DNA of 64,000 bases. Origin: Mesorhizobium jarvisii (GTDB taxonomy: Bacteria > Pseudomonadota > Alphaproteobacteria > Rhizobiales > Rhizobiaceae). The notes beneath the pieces are model-generated. The model saw only the letters and a program-made list of their open reading frames with translations. It was not told where the DNA came from and ran no database searches. Both the position numbers and the translations under genes were made by a program. The first letter of the stretch is position 1, and every line of letters starts with the position of its first letter. The stretch is taken from positions 1 to 64,000 of the forward strand of contig NZ_QZXA01000013.1 in assembly GCF_003601985.1 (NCBI RefSeq), in the 5' to 3' direction. Below are positions 52,810-60,428 of the stretch, one piece after another.

Positions 52810-53514
52810 TCATGCCGCCACCCCGAAATAGGCGGAATGGATTTCTTCGCGCGTGACCTCGGCCGCCTTGGCGACCAACGTCACCCGGCCCTCCATCATG
52901 CAGTAGACGCGATCGGCCACCGCCAGCGCCTTGCCGATATCCTGCTCGACCAGCACGATCGCGGCACCGCCTTCACGGATCTTGGGAAGTGCTGCGTAGA
53001 TGTCGCGGATGACGACGGGCGCGAGGCCGAGGCTGATCTCGTCGCAGAGCAGCAATTCAGGATTGGACATCAGCGCCCGGCCGATCGCGACCATCTGCTG
53101 CTGGCCGCCCGAGAGCGCCGTGCCGGGGTTTTTGCGCCGCTCGCGCAGGATCGGGAAGAGCTCGTAAACCGCCTCCAGGCCCCACGGCCCGGGCGCCTTG
53201 CGCGCCTGCCCGCCGATCAGCAGGTTTTCCTCGACGCTCAGCGAGGCAAAGAGCCGGCGCCCTTCCGGCACCATGGCTATGCCGCGCTTCATGATCTCGG
53301 CCGAGGACAGCGCGCCTATGGGCTCGCCCCGGTGCAGAACCATGGCGGCCTCGTTGCGGATCACGCCCGTGATCGAACGCATCAGCGTGGATTTACCGGC
53401 ACCGTTGGCGCCGATGATCGCCACGCATTCGCCCGCCGCGACAGTGATATTCACACCGAACAGCGCCCGGAACTGGCCGTAATTCGCGGTGAGGTCGCGC
53501 GTCTCCAGCAGCAT
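52810..53514 (-). CDS. LivF-type ABC transporter ATP-binding protein (cassette 2)
   Basis: This 234-residue ATPase has Walker A GANGAGKST, MVPEGRRLFASLSVEENLL, signature LSGGQQQM, and Walker B LLLCDEISLGLAPVVIRDIY. It is strikingly similar in motifs to the cassette 1 LivF. Its ATG overlaps the LivG stop by one base (TGATG). Confidence 0.93.
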   Translation of the reverse strand: MLLETRDLTANYGQFRALFGVNITVAAGECVAIIGANGAGKSTLMRSITGVIRNEAAMVLHRGEPIGALSSAEIMKRGIAMVPEGRRLFASLSVEENLLIGGQARKAPGPWGLEAVYELFPILRERRKNPGTALSGGQQQMVAIGRALMSNPELLLCDEISLGLAPVVIRDIYAALPKIREGGAAIVLVEQDIGKALAVADRVYCMMEGRVTLVAKAAEVTREEIHSAYFGVAA

Positions 53515-54239
53515 CAGACCTCGAGCCCCAGATAGATTTCGCGAACCTCTTTCGAGGCGATGATCTGATCCGGCTCACCGATTGCGATCACGCGCCCGAA
53601 ATCCAGCACGAGAAGCCGTTCGACCACCGATCTCAGAGCGTGCAGCACATGCTCGATCCAGATGATCGTCGTGCTCCTGGCGTGGATCGCCTTGATCGTC
53701 GCGACCAGCGCCTTGCATTCGCCCTCGGTCAGCCCGCCGGCGATCTCGTCCAGAAGCAGCAGCTCGGGTCCCGTCGCCAGGGCGCGGGCGAGCTCCAGCC
53801 GCTTGCGGTCGAGAAGGCTCAGCGATCCGGCGAGCACATTGGCCTTCCGGAGAAGTTCGGTCTCTTCGAGGATAGCAGCGCAATCGTCGACCATTTCGGC
53901 CTCGCGGCCGCCCCGGCCGAAAGCGGCGGCGGTCAGGAGGTTCTCGAACACGCTCAGCCCCTCGAAGGGCTGCGGGATCTGGAAGCTGCGGCCGACACCC
54001 ATGCGCACCCGATCCATGGCTGGGGCGCGGGTGACGTCGCGGCCGAGGAATTCGATGCGTCCCTCATTGGCGAGCAGATTGCCGGTGATCAGGTTGAAGA
54101 GCGTCGACTTCCCCGCCCCGTTCGGACCGATGATGCCCAACGCCTCGCCGCGCGGCACCGTGACGGTCACGCCATCGGTAACCTTCAGGGCCCCGAAGGA
54201 CTTCGAGACGTTTTCCAGCCTGAGTATCATCACTGTCAT
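53514..54239 (-). CDS. LivG-type ABC transporter ATP-binding protein (cassette 2)
   Basis: This 241-residue ATPase has Walker A GPNGAGKST, GVGRSFQIPQPFEGLSVFENLL, and Walker B LLLLDEIAGGLTEGE. The signature region reads LSLLDRKRLELARAL, sharing the unusual LDR replacement with cassette 1. An internal ATG four codons in is an alternative start. It lies 49 bases after the binding-protein gene. Confidence 0.92.
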   Translation of the reverse strand: MTVMILRLENVSKSFGALKVTDGVTVTVPRGEALGIIGPNGAGKSTLFNLITGNLLANEGRIEFLGRDVTRAPAMDRVRMGVGRSFQIPQPFEGLSVFENLLTAAAFGRGGREAEMVDDCAAILEETELLRKANVLAGSLSLLDRKRLELARALATGPELLLLDEIAGGLTEGECKALVATIKAIHARSTTIIWIEHVLHALRSVVERLLVLDFGRVIAIGEPDQIIASKEVREIYLGLEV

Positions 54240-54288
54240 CCTCGGGTCGCGCCGAACGAGGGCGGCGGCATCCGCCGCCCCGGCGGCG

Positions 54289-55563
54289 TCAGGCCAGGGC
54301 TTCCATCTTGCCTGCGGTGGGGATCTCAGACGCGGTGGCGTTTTCGACGATCACCAGATCGAAGCCGCCCCCTGCCTTCTTGCGCCACTGGCCGCCGACG
54401 AGCGGCGTCTTGCAGACGTTCTTCGCAGCGAAAGGCGGCAGCCCTGCGCCGCTCCAGGCCACCTTTCCGACCACGGTCGTCATGTCGGTGGCGGCTATCG
54501 CCGCCGCGATCGCCTCGGCATTCGTCGGATCCGAAACGCGGCCCATGACATTGGCCGCCACCTCGAACAGCGAATGGACAAAGCCGATCGGCTGGGTCCA
54601 CGGACGCCCGGTCTTGGCGGTGAAATCCGCCGCAAGGTCAGCCGAGCTCTGGCCCGTCACCGACGACTTGAACGGATGCGAGGCCGACCACCAGACCTCG
54701 GACGAGAGGTTGTGGCCGGCATCGCCGAGCGTCTCGACCGATTGCGGGAAGAGGATGGCCTTGGCCACCGTCACCGCCTTGGGCTTGAAGCCTTGCTGGC
54801 GGGCCTGGTTCCAGAAAGTGGTGAAGTCGGGCGGGATGACCACGCCGGTGACGATCTCGGCATTTGCCGCCTTGAAGGCGTTGACCTGCGCGGTGAAATC
54901 GTCCGAGAGGTTCTGATAGCGGCCGGGATCGCTGAGGCCGAAGCCGGCGGCATCGAGGCCGGGCTTCAGCCCGTTCTTCGGATCGCCCCAGGCATTGCCG
55001 TCGGCATCGTTGGGGAACAGCCCGCCCACCTTGCCGTTGGTGGAAAGCTGCTTCCACATGCCGGTGTAGACGGCAATGATGTCTTCGAGACCCCAGAAAT
55101 AATGATAGGCGAACTTGAAGGGCTTCCATGACGACGGGTCGCCCGGATTGCCCTGTTGGCCAATGAACCAGGGTTGCCACGGCGCCATGGTCGAGATGAC
55201 GGGCACGCCCTCCGCCTCACAGGTGGTGGCGACCGGGTTGGTGTTCTCGGGCGTCGAGCCGACCAGCATCAGGTTGATCTCGTCGTCGACGATCAGGTTC
55301 TTGGCCACTTCGGCCGCGCGATTGGGGTTCGACTGGCTGTCCTTGACAATGACGTCGAAATTCTTGCCCGCCTCGGACGCGAGGAAAGCCTTGATGTTGT
55401 AGGCATCGCTTTCCGCGAAGCCGGCGAGCGGCCCCGTCTGCGGCGAAACATAGCCCAGGCGAATCTTGGCGCCCTGCGCCAGCGCCGGCGTCGTCAGCCG
55501 GGAACCGGCAAGCGCCAGGCCTGTCGCCGCCGACGCTTTCAGTAAGCTCCGTCTCGTAATCAT
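54289..55563 (-). CDS. ABC transporter substrate-binding protein, Tat-exported (cassette 2)
   Basis: This 424-residue periplasmic binding protein has a twin-arginine signal TRRSLLKASAATG followed by LALAGSRLTTPALA. The mature protein starts IRLGYVSPQTGPLAGFAESDAY and contains YHYFWGLEDIIAVYTGMW, paralogous to cassette 1. GGGAGGAAGAG precedes the ATG. It lies 26 bases downstream of the maleylacetate reductase gene, so cassette 2 is tied to that branch of the pathway. Confidence 0.92.
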   Translation of the reverse strand: MITRRSLLKASAATGLALAGSRLTTPALAQGAKIRLGYVSPQTGPLAGFAESDAYNIKAFLASEAGKNFDVIVKDSQSNPNRAAEVAKNLIVDDEINLMLVGSTPENTNPVATTCEAEGVPVISTMAPWQPWFIGQQGNPGDPSSWKPFKFAYHYFWGLEDIIAVYTGMWKQLSTNGKVGGLFPNDADGNAWGDPKNGLKPGLDAAGFGLSDPGRYQNLSDDFTAQVNAFKAANAEIVTGVVIPPDFTTFWNQARQQGFKPKAVTVAKAILFPQSVETLGDAGHNLSSEVWWSASHPFKSSVTGQSSADLAADFTAKTGRPWTQPIGFVHSLFEVAANVMGRVSDPTNAEAIAAAIAATDMTTVVGKVAWSGAGLPPFAAKNVCKTPLVGGQWRKKAGGGFDLVIVENATASEIPTAGKMEALA

Positions 55564-55589
55564 CTGCTCTTCCTCCCTCTTGCCTCTTT

Positions 55590-56654
55590 TCAGCTCCCTG
55601 GACGGCGTCCCTCAAACGCCGCCTGGAGGAGTTCCCTTATCGATCCCGGATCGATCGGCCTCGGATTCGCATAGGCGTTCTTCACCGCGATCGCCGCCGC
55701 GTGGTCGAGATCGGTCTCCTTGATGCCGATCTCCTTCAGGCTCAGCGGAGAGCCGACGGAGCGCGCGAAATCCCAGAGTCCGCCGCCCGCCGAGCCGCCG
55801 CCGAAGGCATCGGCGATCGGGCGCAGCAGATCGGGCACCGCCACTTCGTTGAAGGCTGTCGTGTAGGGCAGCAGGATGGCGTGGGTTTCGGCATGCGGCG
55901 TGTCGAACGAGCCGCCGAAGACATGCGCCAGCTTGTGATGCAGCGCCATCGAGACATAGCCGAGCGCGGTCGAACAGCACCAGGCCGCGTAGAGCGCCTG
56001 TGTCCGCGCGGCGCGGTCCTGCGGATCGTCGATCAGCCGCGGAATGCCGTCCCGGAACGCAGCCATGGCATCCCTGCACATCAGCACGATCACCGGGTTG
56101 CGGTCGGCAGCGTAGAAGGCCTCCATGGCGTGGGCGATCGCATTCATCGCCGACGTGACGGTGAGACCAACCGGGAGGCTCATTGTCAGATCGACGTCGT
56201 AGATCACAGTTTCGGGGCGGATGTCCGGCGAGCGGCGGGTGGTCTTCTCGCCGGCCGCCGTCTCGCCGAGGATGTCGGTCATTTCCGAGCCGGCATAGGT
56301 GGTCGGGATCACCACCTGATCGGCGCCGGTGCGCACGGCGATGGCCTTGCCGAGCCCGGTGGTCGAGCCGCCGCCGAGGCTTACGACCGCCGTGGCGCCG
56401 CTGGCGCGGAAGGCGTCGACGGCCTTTTCCGTAACCTCGACGGGTGTATGCATGACCGCGCCGGCAAACACCCCGGCGGCGAGGCCGCCAAGGCTTTGAG
56501 CCAGCTTGTCCGCATCGGCCTTCTGATGGGGCGTCGACAGCACCAGCGCCTTGTCATGGCCGAGCCGCCGCACCTCCTCCTCCGCGCGGCCCATCGTGCC
56601 GGCACCGAAGATCACCCGCGTCGTCAGCCCGGGAAAGGTGAAACTGTCCATCAT
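55590..56654 (-). CDS. Maleylacetate reductase
   Basis: This 354-residue iron-containing alcohol-dehydrogenase-fold enzyme reduces maleylacetate to 3-oxoadipate with NAD(P)H. The N-terminal FTFPGLTTRVIFGAGT, GGGSTTGLGKA (cofactor), PTTYAGSEMTDI, and the His-rich AMNAIAHAMEAFY and LHHKLAHVFGG segments match this family closely. It is the step expected after hydroxyquinol or hydroquinone ring opening. Its ATG overlaps the upstream esterase stop (ATGA). Confidence 0.93.
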   Translation of the reverse strand: MMDSFTFPGLTTRVIFGAGTMGRAEEEVRRLGHDKALVLSTPHQKADADKLAQSLGGLAAGVFAGAVMHTPVEVTEKAVDAFRASGATAVVSLGGGSTTGLGKAIAVRTGADQVVIPTTYAGSEMTDILGETAAGEKTTRRSPDIRPETVIYDVDLTMSLPVGLTVTSAMNAIAHAMEAFYAADRNPVIVLMCRDAMAAFRDGIPRLIDDPQDRAARTQALYAAWCCSTALGYVSMALHHKLAHVFGGSFDTPHAETHAILLPYTTAFNEVAVPDLLRPIADAFGGGSAGGGLWDFARSVGSPLSLKEIGIKETDLDHAAAIAVKNAYANPRPIDPGSIRELLQAAFEGRRPGS

Positions 56655-57310
56655 CGCGCAGCCCCCATGCGCGCACCCCGGCCGGCTTCCAGGTCGGCGA
56701 TGATGGTGCCCAGCATTGCAATCTCGGCATCCGAAACCTCATGGCTCCGGCCGGGAAACAGATCGGCCCGCAGGCTCGCGCCGCCGCGGCCCAGCGACTG
56801 CGCCGTATCGGCAAAGGCCGAAACCGGAATCCAGGGATCGGAGTCGCTGCCGGAAAGATAGACCGGCACGCCGGCCGGCACGGCTTCGGATCGCCCGTCC
56901 GTTGGCACACCGACGCGGCAGCCCGTGAAGGCGGCAAGCGCATCCGGCGGCGGCAGCCCGGCGCAGAGATATTCGATCGACAGACATGCCCCTTGCGAGA
57001 AGCCCGCCAGGAGCAGCGGCAGTCCGGGCAATTCCGACCGTGCCGCCACGACAGCGGCCGCCAAATGATCGAGCGCGTCGGAGAGGTGGGCGCGGGCGAC
57101 CGGCGTCAACGGGTCGACGGCGCGCGCCTGCCACCACGCGCCGAGCGGCGCGCGCGGCAGGATGAATGCCACGGCCGGCGCGGAAAGCCGCGACAGCACA
57201 TGGGACTGCATCTCCTCCGGCGATTGGCCGCGGCCGTGGACGAAGACGCAGATCGCCTTCGCTTCCGCGCCCTTTGGCCCGAGCCGGAGTGGACCGCTGC
57301 CTGAGCTCAC
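56651..57310 (-). CDS. Phospholipase/carboxylesterase-type alpha/beta hydrolase
   Basis: This 219-residue protein has VFVHGRGQSPEEM (oxyanion hole), nucleophile GFSQGA, an acid near SGSDSDPWIP and His in PGRSHEV, the layout of small carboxylesterases. The GTG at 57310 overlaps the stop of the upstream extradiol dioxygenase gene (GTGA) and is a better start than the longer frame. MhqD-like hydrolases of this class often accompany PcpA/MhqO-like dioxygenases; its substrate here is unknown. Confidence 0.9.
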   Translation of the reverse strand: MSSGSGPLRLGPKGAEAKAICVFVHGRGQSPEEMQSHVLSRLSAPAVAFILPRAPLGAWWQARAVDPLTPVARAHLSDALDHLAAAVVAARSELPGLPLLLAGFSQGACLSIEYLCAGLPPPDALAAFTGCRVGVPTDGRSEAVPAGVPVYLSGSDSDPWIPVSAFADTAQSLGRGGASLRADLFPGRSHEVSDAEIAMLGTIIADLEAGRGARMGAAR

Positions 57311-58266
57311 GCGAAATCCGCCTGTTCCAGACCGGCCTGCAATTCGCCCTCGCGGTCCTTGAACCACGGCGGGAAGACCAGCGTCTTGCCGATCTGGCCC
57401 GGGGGTTCGTCCTTGGCCCAGCCTTCCGGCGTGGTCCAGGCAAGTTCGAACAGCGCGCCGCCGGGCGAGCGGACATAGCAGGACTTGAAATAGTTGCGGT
57501 CCTTCTGCTCCGAGATATCGGTGAAGCCGAGGCCTTCGATATGAGCGCGCAGCTTCAACTGGTTCTCTTCGTCGCCCGTGTTGAGGGCGAGGTGGTGGAT
57601 CGTCCCGCCCGCGAGCGTCCAGGTGCCCTGTGCGCTGTCGCGATCGACGATCACCTCGACCCGCTGATTGACGCCGCTCGCGTCCGGCACGCGGAACACC
57701 AGCCCTTCGTGATTGTCCGCCTCCTTCTCCAGCGGCAATGCGATGGTCAGGAAGTCGTCCATCGCGGTGCGATCCATCACCGCCACGACCGCGCCGTAGA
57801 TGCCCTTGATGCCGTGGGCCTTGCCGATGCCCTGTGCCTCGTTGGTGATGGGCGCGCGCGGATCGCTGTCGCTTTCCACCAGCTCATGCGAGATGCCGCA
57901 GGGATGCGCCAAAGCCACGCGGTCGGCGCCAAAGCGTGTGATCTTGGTGGCCTTGATGGCGCGCGCGTTCAGCCGGTCCACCCAGAAATCCGCGGCCCCC
58001 TTGGGGATGGATTGCATGATGGTGCGCGACTGGTTGGTGCCTCGGCGGCCATAGACGCCCGGCTTGCGGAACGGGAAGGTGGTGATGATCGTCGAGGCAT
58101 CGCCGTCGGGCGAGCCGTAGTAGAGGTGATAGACCGGGATGACGCCGTCGAACAGGACGGTGCGCTTCACCGAATGCAGGCCGAGTGCCTTGGTATAGAA
58201 ATCAAAATCTTCCTGAGCGCCGTCGGTCGACAGTGTCAGATGGTGGTAGCCGCTGATACGGGCCAT
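57307..58266 (-). CDS. PcpA/LinE/MhqO-like (hydro)quinol ring-cleaving dioxygenase
   Basis: This 319-residue vicinal-oxygen-chelate protein has two glyoxalase-like modules. Candidate Fe(II) ligands are His8/His9 (GYHHLTL), His224/His225 (GTIHHLAL) and Glu274 (ALFELAW), the spacing of PcpA, the 2,6-dichlorohydroquinone 1,2-dioxygenase. KRTVLFDGVIPVYHLYYG and TTFPFRKPG are shared with that group. It would cleave a para-diol ring to an acyl-type product leading to maleylacetate. GGGAGGAG precedes the ATG, three bases after the intradiol gene. Confidence 0.9.
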   Translation of the reverse strand: MARISGYHHLTLSTDGAQEDFDFYTKALGLHSVKRTVLFDGVIPVYHLYYGSPDGDASTIITTFPFRKPGVYGRRGTNQSRTIMQSIPKGAADFWVDRLNARAIKATKITRFGADRVALAHPCGISHELVESDSDPRAPITNEAQGIGKAHGIKGIYGAVVAVMDRTAMDDFLTIALPLEKEADNHEGLVFRVPDASGVNQRVEVIVDRDSAQGTWTLAGGTIHHLALNTGDEENQLKLRAHIEGLGFTDISEQKDRNYFKSCYVRSPGGALFELAWTTPEGWAKDEPPGQIGKTLVFPPWFKDREGELQAGLEQADFA

Positions 58267-58269
58267 CGG

Positions 58270-59175
58270 TCATCTCCTCCCAGAGGTTTCGGTTTCGCCC
58301 GGCCGCTGCGGGCAGAGCACGAGATTGAGGTCGAGTGCGTGCTTGCGCTTTCCTCCATGGGGCGGCAGCGCGCGGAACTCGGCCATGAGTTCGGGTTTGA
58401 CCCCGAAAATGGCATCCCGGCCGATCGCAGGGTCCGACCGGTCGAAGATGTGGGTCGTCAGCGTTTCGAAGCCCTGTGCCGAAACGCGAAAATGGATGTG
58501 GGCCGGTCGCTCGAGGCCAAGACCGAGCGCGGACATCAATTGACCGACCGGACCATCCGCCGGCAGCGTGTAGCCCTTCGGCTTCACCGTCATGAAGCGG
58601 AAGCGCCCCTGCGGATCGGCACGGAAGCGTCCGCGCAGATTGAATTCCGGTTGCCTGTCCGGTTCCTGGTTCTCGTACAGGCCCTCGGCATTGGCCTGCC
58701 AGATCTCGACCATGGCATCGCCGATCCCCGCGCCGCCGAGCGTCACGATCCGCCCCGTAACCTCCAGCGGCTCGCCCTTGTGATCGCGCGAAATGTTCCC
58801 GCCGAGCGGCATTTCCGGCACATCGGCCCGGTAGAAAGGTCCCGCCAGGGTGTTGGGGGTCGCCCCGGCGGGGCGCGGGCTGTTTTGATCCTCGATCAGC
58901 GAGGACACGCCCAGCACATCGGCGAACAGCACCCACTCCTGGCGCCGCGCATCGGCGTAATGGCCTACCTCGGTCAGAAAATCGATCGCCAGCCGGAATT
59001 CCTCGCCGGAGGGCCGCAACTCCACGATCAGCGCGTGCAACCCATCGACCGCGGCCTGTGCCGCCGCCGCCAGGCGGGACTGGCCCATTGCCGCCAGACG
59101 CCGCGCGAATTCTTCGGCCTGCGTCGAGATCGCCTTGGGGAGTTCATCCCTCTGGGGGTCGTGCTGGCCGTCCAT
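58270..59175 (-). CDS. Intradiol ring-cleavage dioxygenase, hydroxyquinol 1,2-dioxygenase type (2)
   Basis: This 301-residue enzyme is paralogous to the one at 48179-49066, with the same domain order. Fe(III) ligands are Tyr167 (GLYENQ), Tyr202 (KGYTLP), His226 and His228 (AHIHF). It is the first gene of the 21-gene run and lies opposite the LysR gene. The start at 59175 is inferred from family length; the ribosome-binding site (GGGAGG, about 10 bases upstream) is only fair, and the longer open frame is the antisense of LysR. Cleavage of hydroxyquinol to maleylacetate is the likely reaction. Confidence 0.92.
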   Translation of the reverse strand: MDGQHDPQRDELPKAISTQAEEFARRLAAMGQSRLAAAAQAAVDGLHALIVELRPSGEEFRLAIDFLTEVGHYADARRQEWVLFADVLGVSSLIEDQNSPRPAGATPNTLAGPFYRADVPEMPLGGNISRDHKGEPLEVTGRIVTLGGAGIGDAMVEIWQANAEGLYENQEPDRQPEFNLRGRFRADPQGRFRFMTVKPKGYTLPADGPVGQLMSALGLGLERPAHIHFRVSAQGFETLTTHIFDRSDPAIGRDAIFGVKPELMAEFRALPPHGGKRKHALDLNLVLCPQRPGETETSGRR

Positions 59176-59255
59176 TTCGCCGGGGCCTCCCTTCCCCTTG
59201 CCAAACGGGATAACACGACCCGAGACGATGCTTGATGAGATGTGGTGGCCCTTGT

Positions 59256-59270
59256 ATAGCGTTTTGCTAT
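59256..59270. promoter_or_regulatory. LysR-type T-N11-A box overlapping the regulator start codon
   Basis: ATAGC-GTTTT-GCTAT is a perfect inverted repeat with the T-N11-A pattern of LysR-family boxes. It lies in the divergent gap between the LysR gene and the catabolic run, and its last two bases are the first two of the regulator ATG (59269-59271). Binding here would repress the regulator and could activate the catabolic operon. Confidence 0.6.
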
Positions 59271-60219
59271 GAAGCTGAACGAGCGCCACTTGATGCAGCT
59301 CGCCGCGGTGCTGGATGCAGGCGGCGTGTCGGAAGGAGCCGCCATGCTGGGCCTGACCCAGCCTGCGGTCAGCCGATCGCTGGCCATGCTGGAGGCGCGG
59401 GTCGGCGAGCCGCTCTTCCTGAAGGGCCGCCGGCCGCTGCAGCCGACACCGCTCGGTTTCCAGTTGGCGGCGCAAGGGCGCACGATCATCACGGCCTCGC
59501 GCAAGGCGTCGGATGCGGTGCAGGGCTTCATGAAAGGCACCAAGGGTGTCGTCCGTGTTGGCGGCGTGCCTTTCTTCATGGATGCGATGATCAGCCGGAT
59601 GATCGGCGAATTCCAGAAGCTCGAGCCCGAGGTCACCGTCCAGCAAAGCTATATGAACCTGCCCGAGATGGTCGCGGCGCTGGAGAGCAACCAGATCGAC
59701 CTCGGGATCGTGCCGATCGGCGTGCTCGACCTCGGACCCGGCTTCGAATTCACCGAGATCCTGCCCGGACGCAATGTCGTGGCTTGCCGGCCGGACCATC
59801 CGCTGCTGCGCAATCGCCGCCTCAGGGCGCATGACCTGACCAGCTTTCCCTGGGTGGCGCCCCTGCCCGGCTCTCCGCTGATGTCGGACCTGCAGATGAT
59901 CCTGATGAGCATCGGCATGTCGGACCTGAACGTGCGCTATTCGGGAGGCTCGCTGATGAGCGTGATCAACTTCCTCGCAGAAACAGATGCATTGGCCGTG
60001 CTGCCATTTTCCGTGGTCTTCGCGCAGCGCAAGGAGAACCGGGTGACGGTGCTGCCCTATGAAATCCCGCAGCCCAGCCGCTCACTGGGCATCCTGCGCC
60101 GGGTTGGCGGGCCGCGCTCTCCGGCGGCGGAGCGCTTCGCGGGCCACGTCACGACCGCTTTCGAGAATTTGAAGCACATCATAAAACGGCACGAGAATGC
60201 CGTCATCTGGGGCCGCTAG
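59269..60219 (+). CDS. LysR-family transcriptional regulator
   Basis: This 316-residue regulator has an N-terminal winged HTH at about 5-65 (LMQLAAVLDAGGVSEGAAMLGLTQPAVSRSLAMLE) and a periplasmic-binding-like effector domain from about 90 onward. It is divergent from the aromatic run, the classical arrangement in which a LysR protein binds a pathway intermediate and activates the neighbouring operon. The T-N11-A palindrome overlapping its start suggests tight autorepression. The effector is probably a ring-cleavage intermediate; this is inference. Confidence 0.94.
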   Translation: MKLNERHLMQLAAVLDAGGVSEGAAMLGLTQPAVSRSLAMLEARVGEPLFLKGRRPLQPTPLGFQLAAQGRTIITASRKASDAVQGFMKGTKGVVRVGGVPFFMDAMISRMIGEFQKLEPEVTVQQSYMNLPEMVAALESNQIDLGIVPIGVLDLGPGFEFTEILPGRNVVACRPDHPLLRNRRLRAHDLTSFPWVAPLPGSPLMSDLQMILMSIGMSDLNVRYSGGSLMSVINFLAETDALAVLPFSVVFAQRKENRVTVLPYEIPQPSRSLGILRRVGGPRSPAAERFAGHVTTAFENLKHIIKRHENAVIWGR

Positions 60220-60234
60220 CCGGCTCGAGCCGGC
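60219..60234. terminator. Palindrome at the end of the LysR gene
   Basis: GCCGGCTCGAGCCGGC is a perfect 16-base palindrome starting at the last base of the LysR stop codon. It could form a short hairpin that ends transcription, though no T-run follows. Confidence 0.4.
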
Positions 60235-60428
60235 GGTCTGGCGTGTTTCCGAATACGCATATTCCCGAGACTTGCGATCGCGACGGGAACCGCTATGAGC
60301 GTGTTGCACTTCAGGTGACGGCGCGTTGGCATGGGCAGCGCTGAGTCTTTAGACTTGTCATTTCGGCCAAGTTCAGTAATGCGCCAGTTGACCGGCCAGC
60401 ATGGCATCCGGAAGCATACAACGAAGGA

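Noticed and set aside
58270..59832. A 520-codon form of the intradiol dioxygenase extending into the LysR gene
   Set aside because: The extra part is antisense to the LysR coding region. The family length is about 300 residues.
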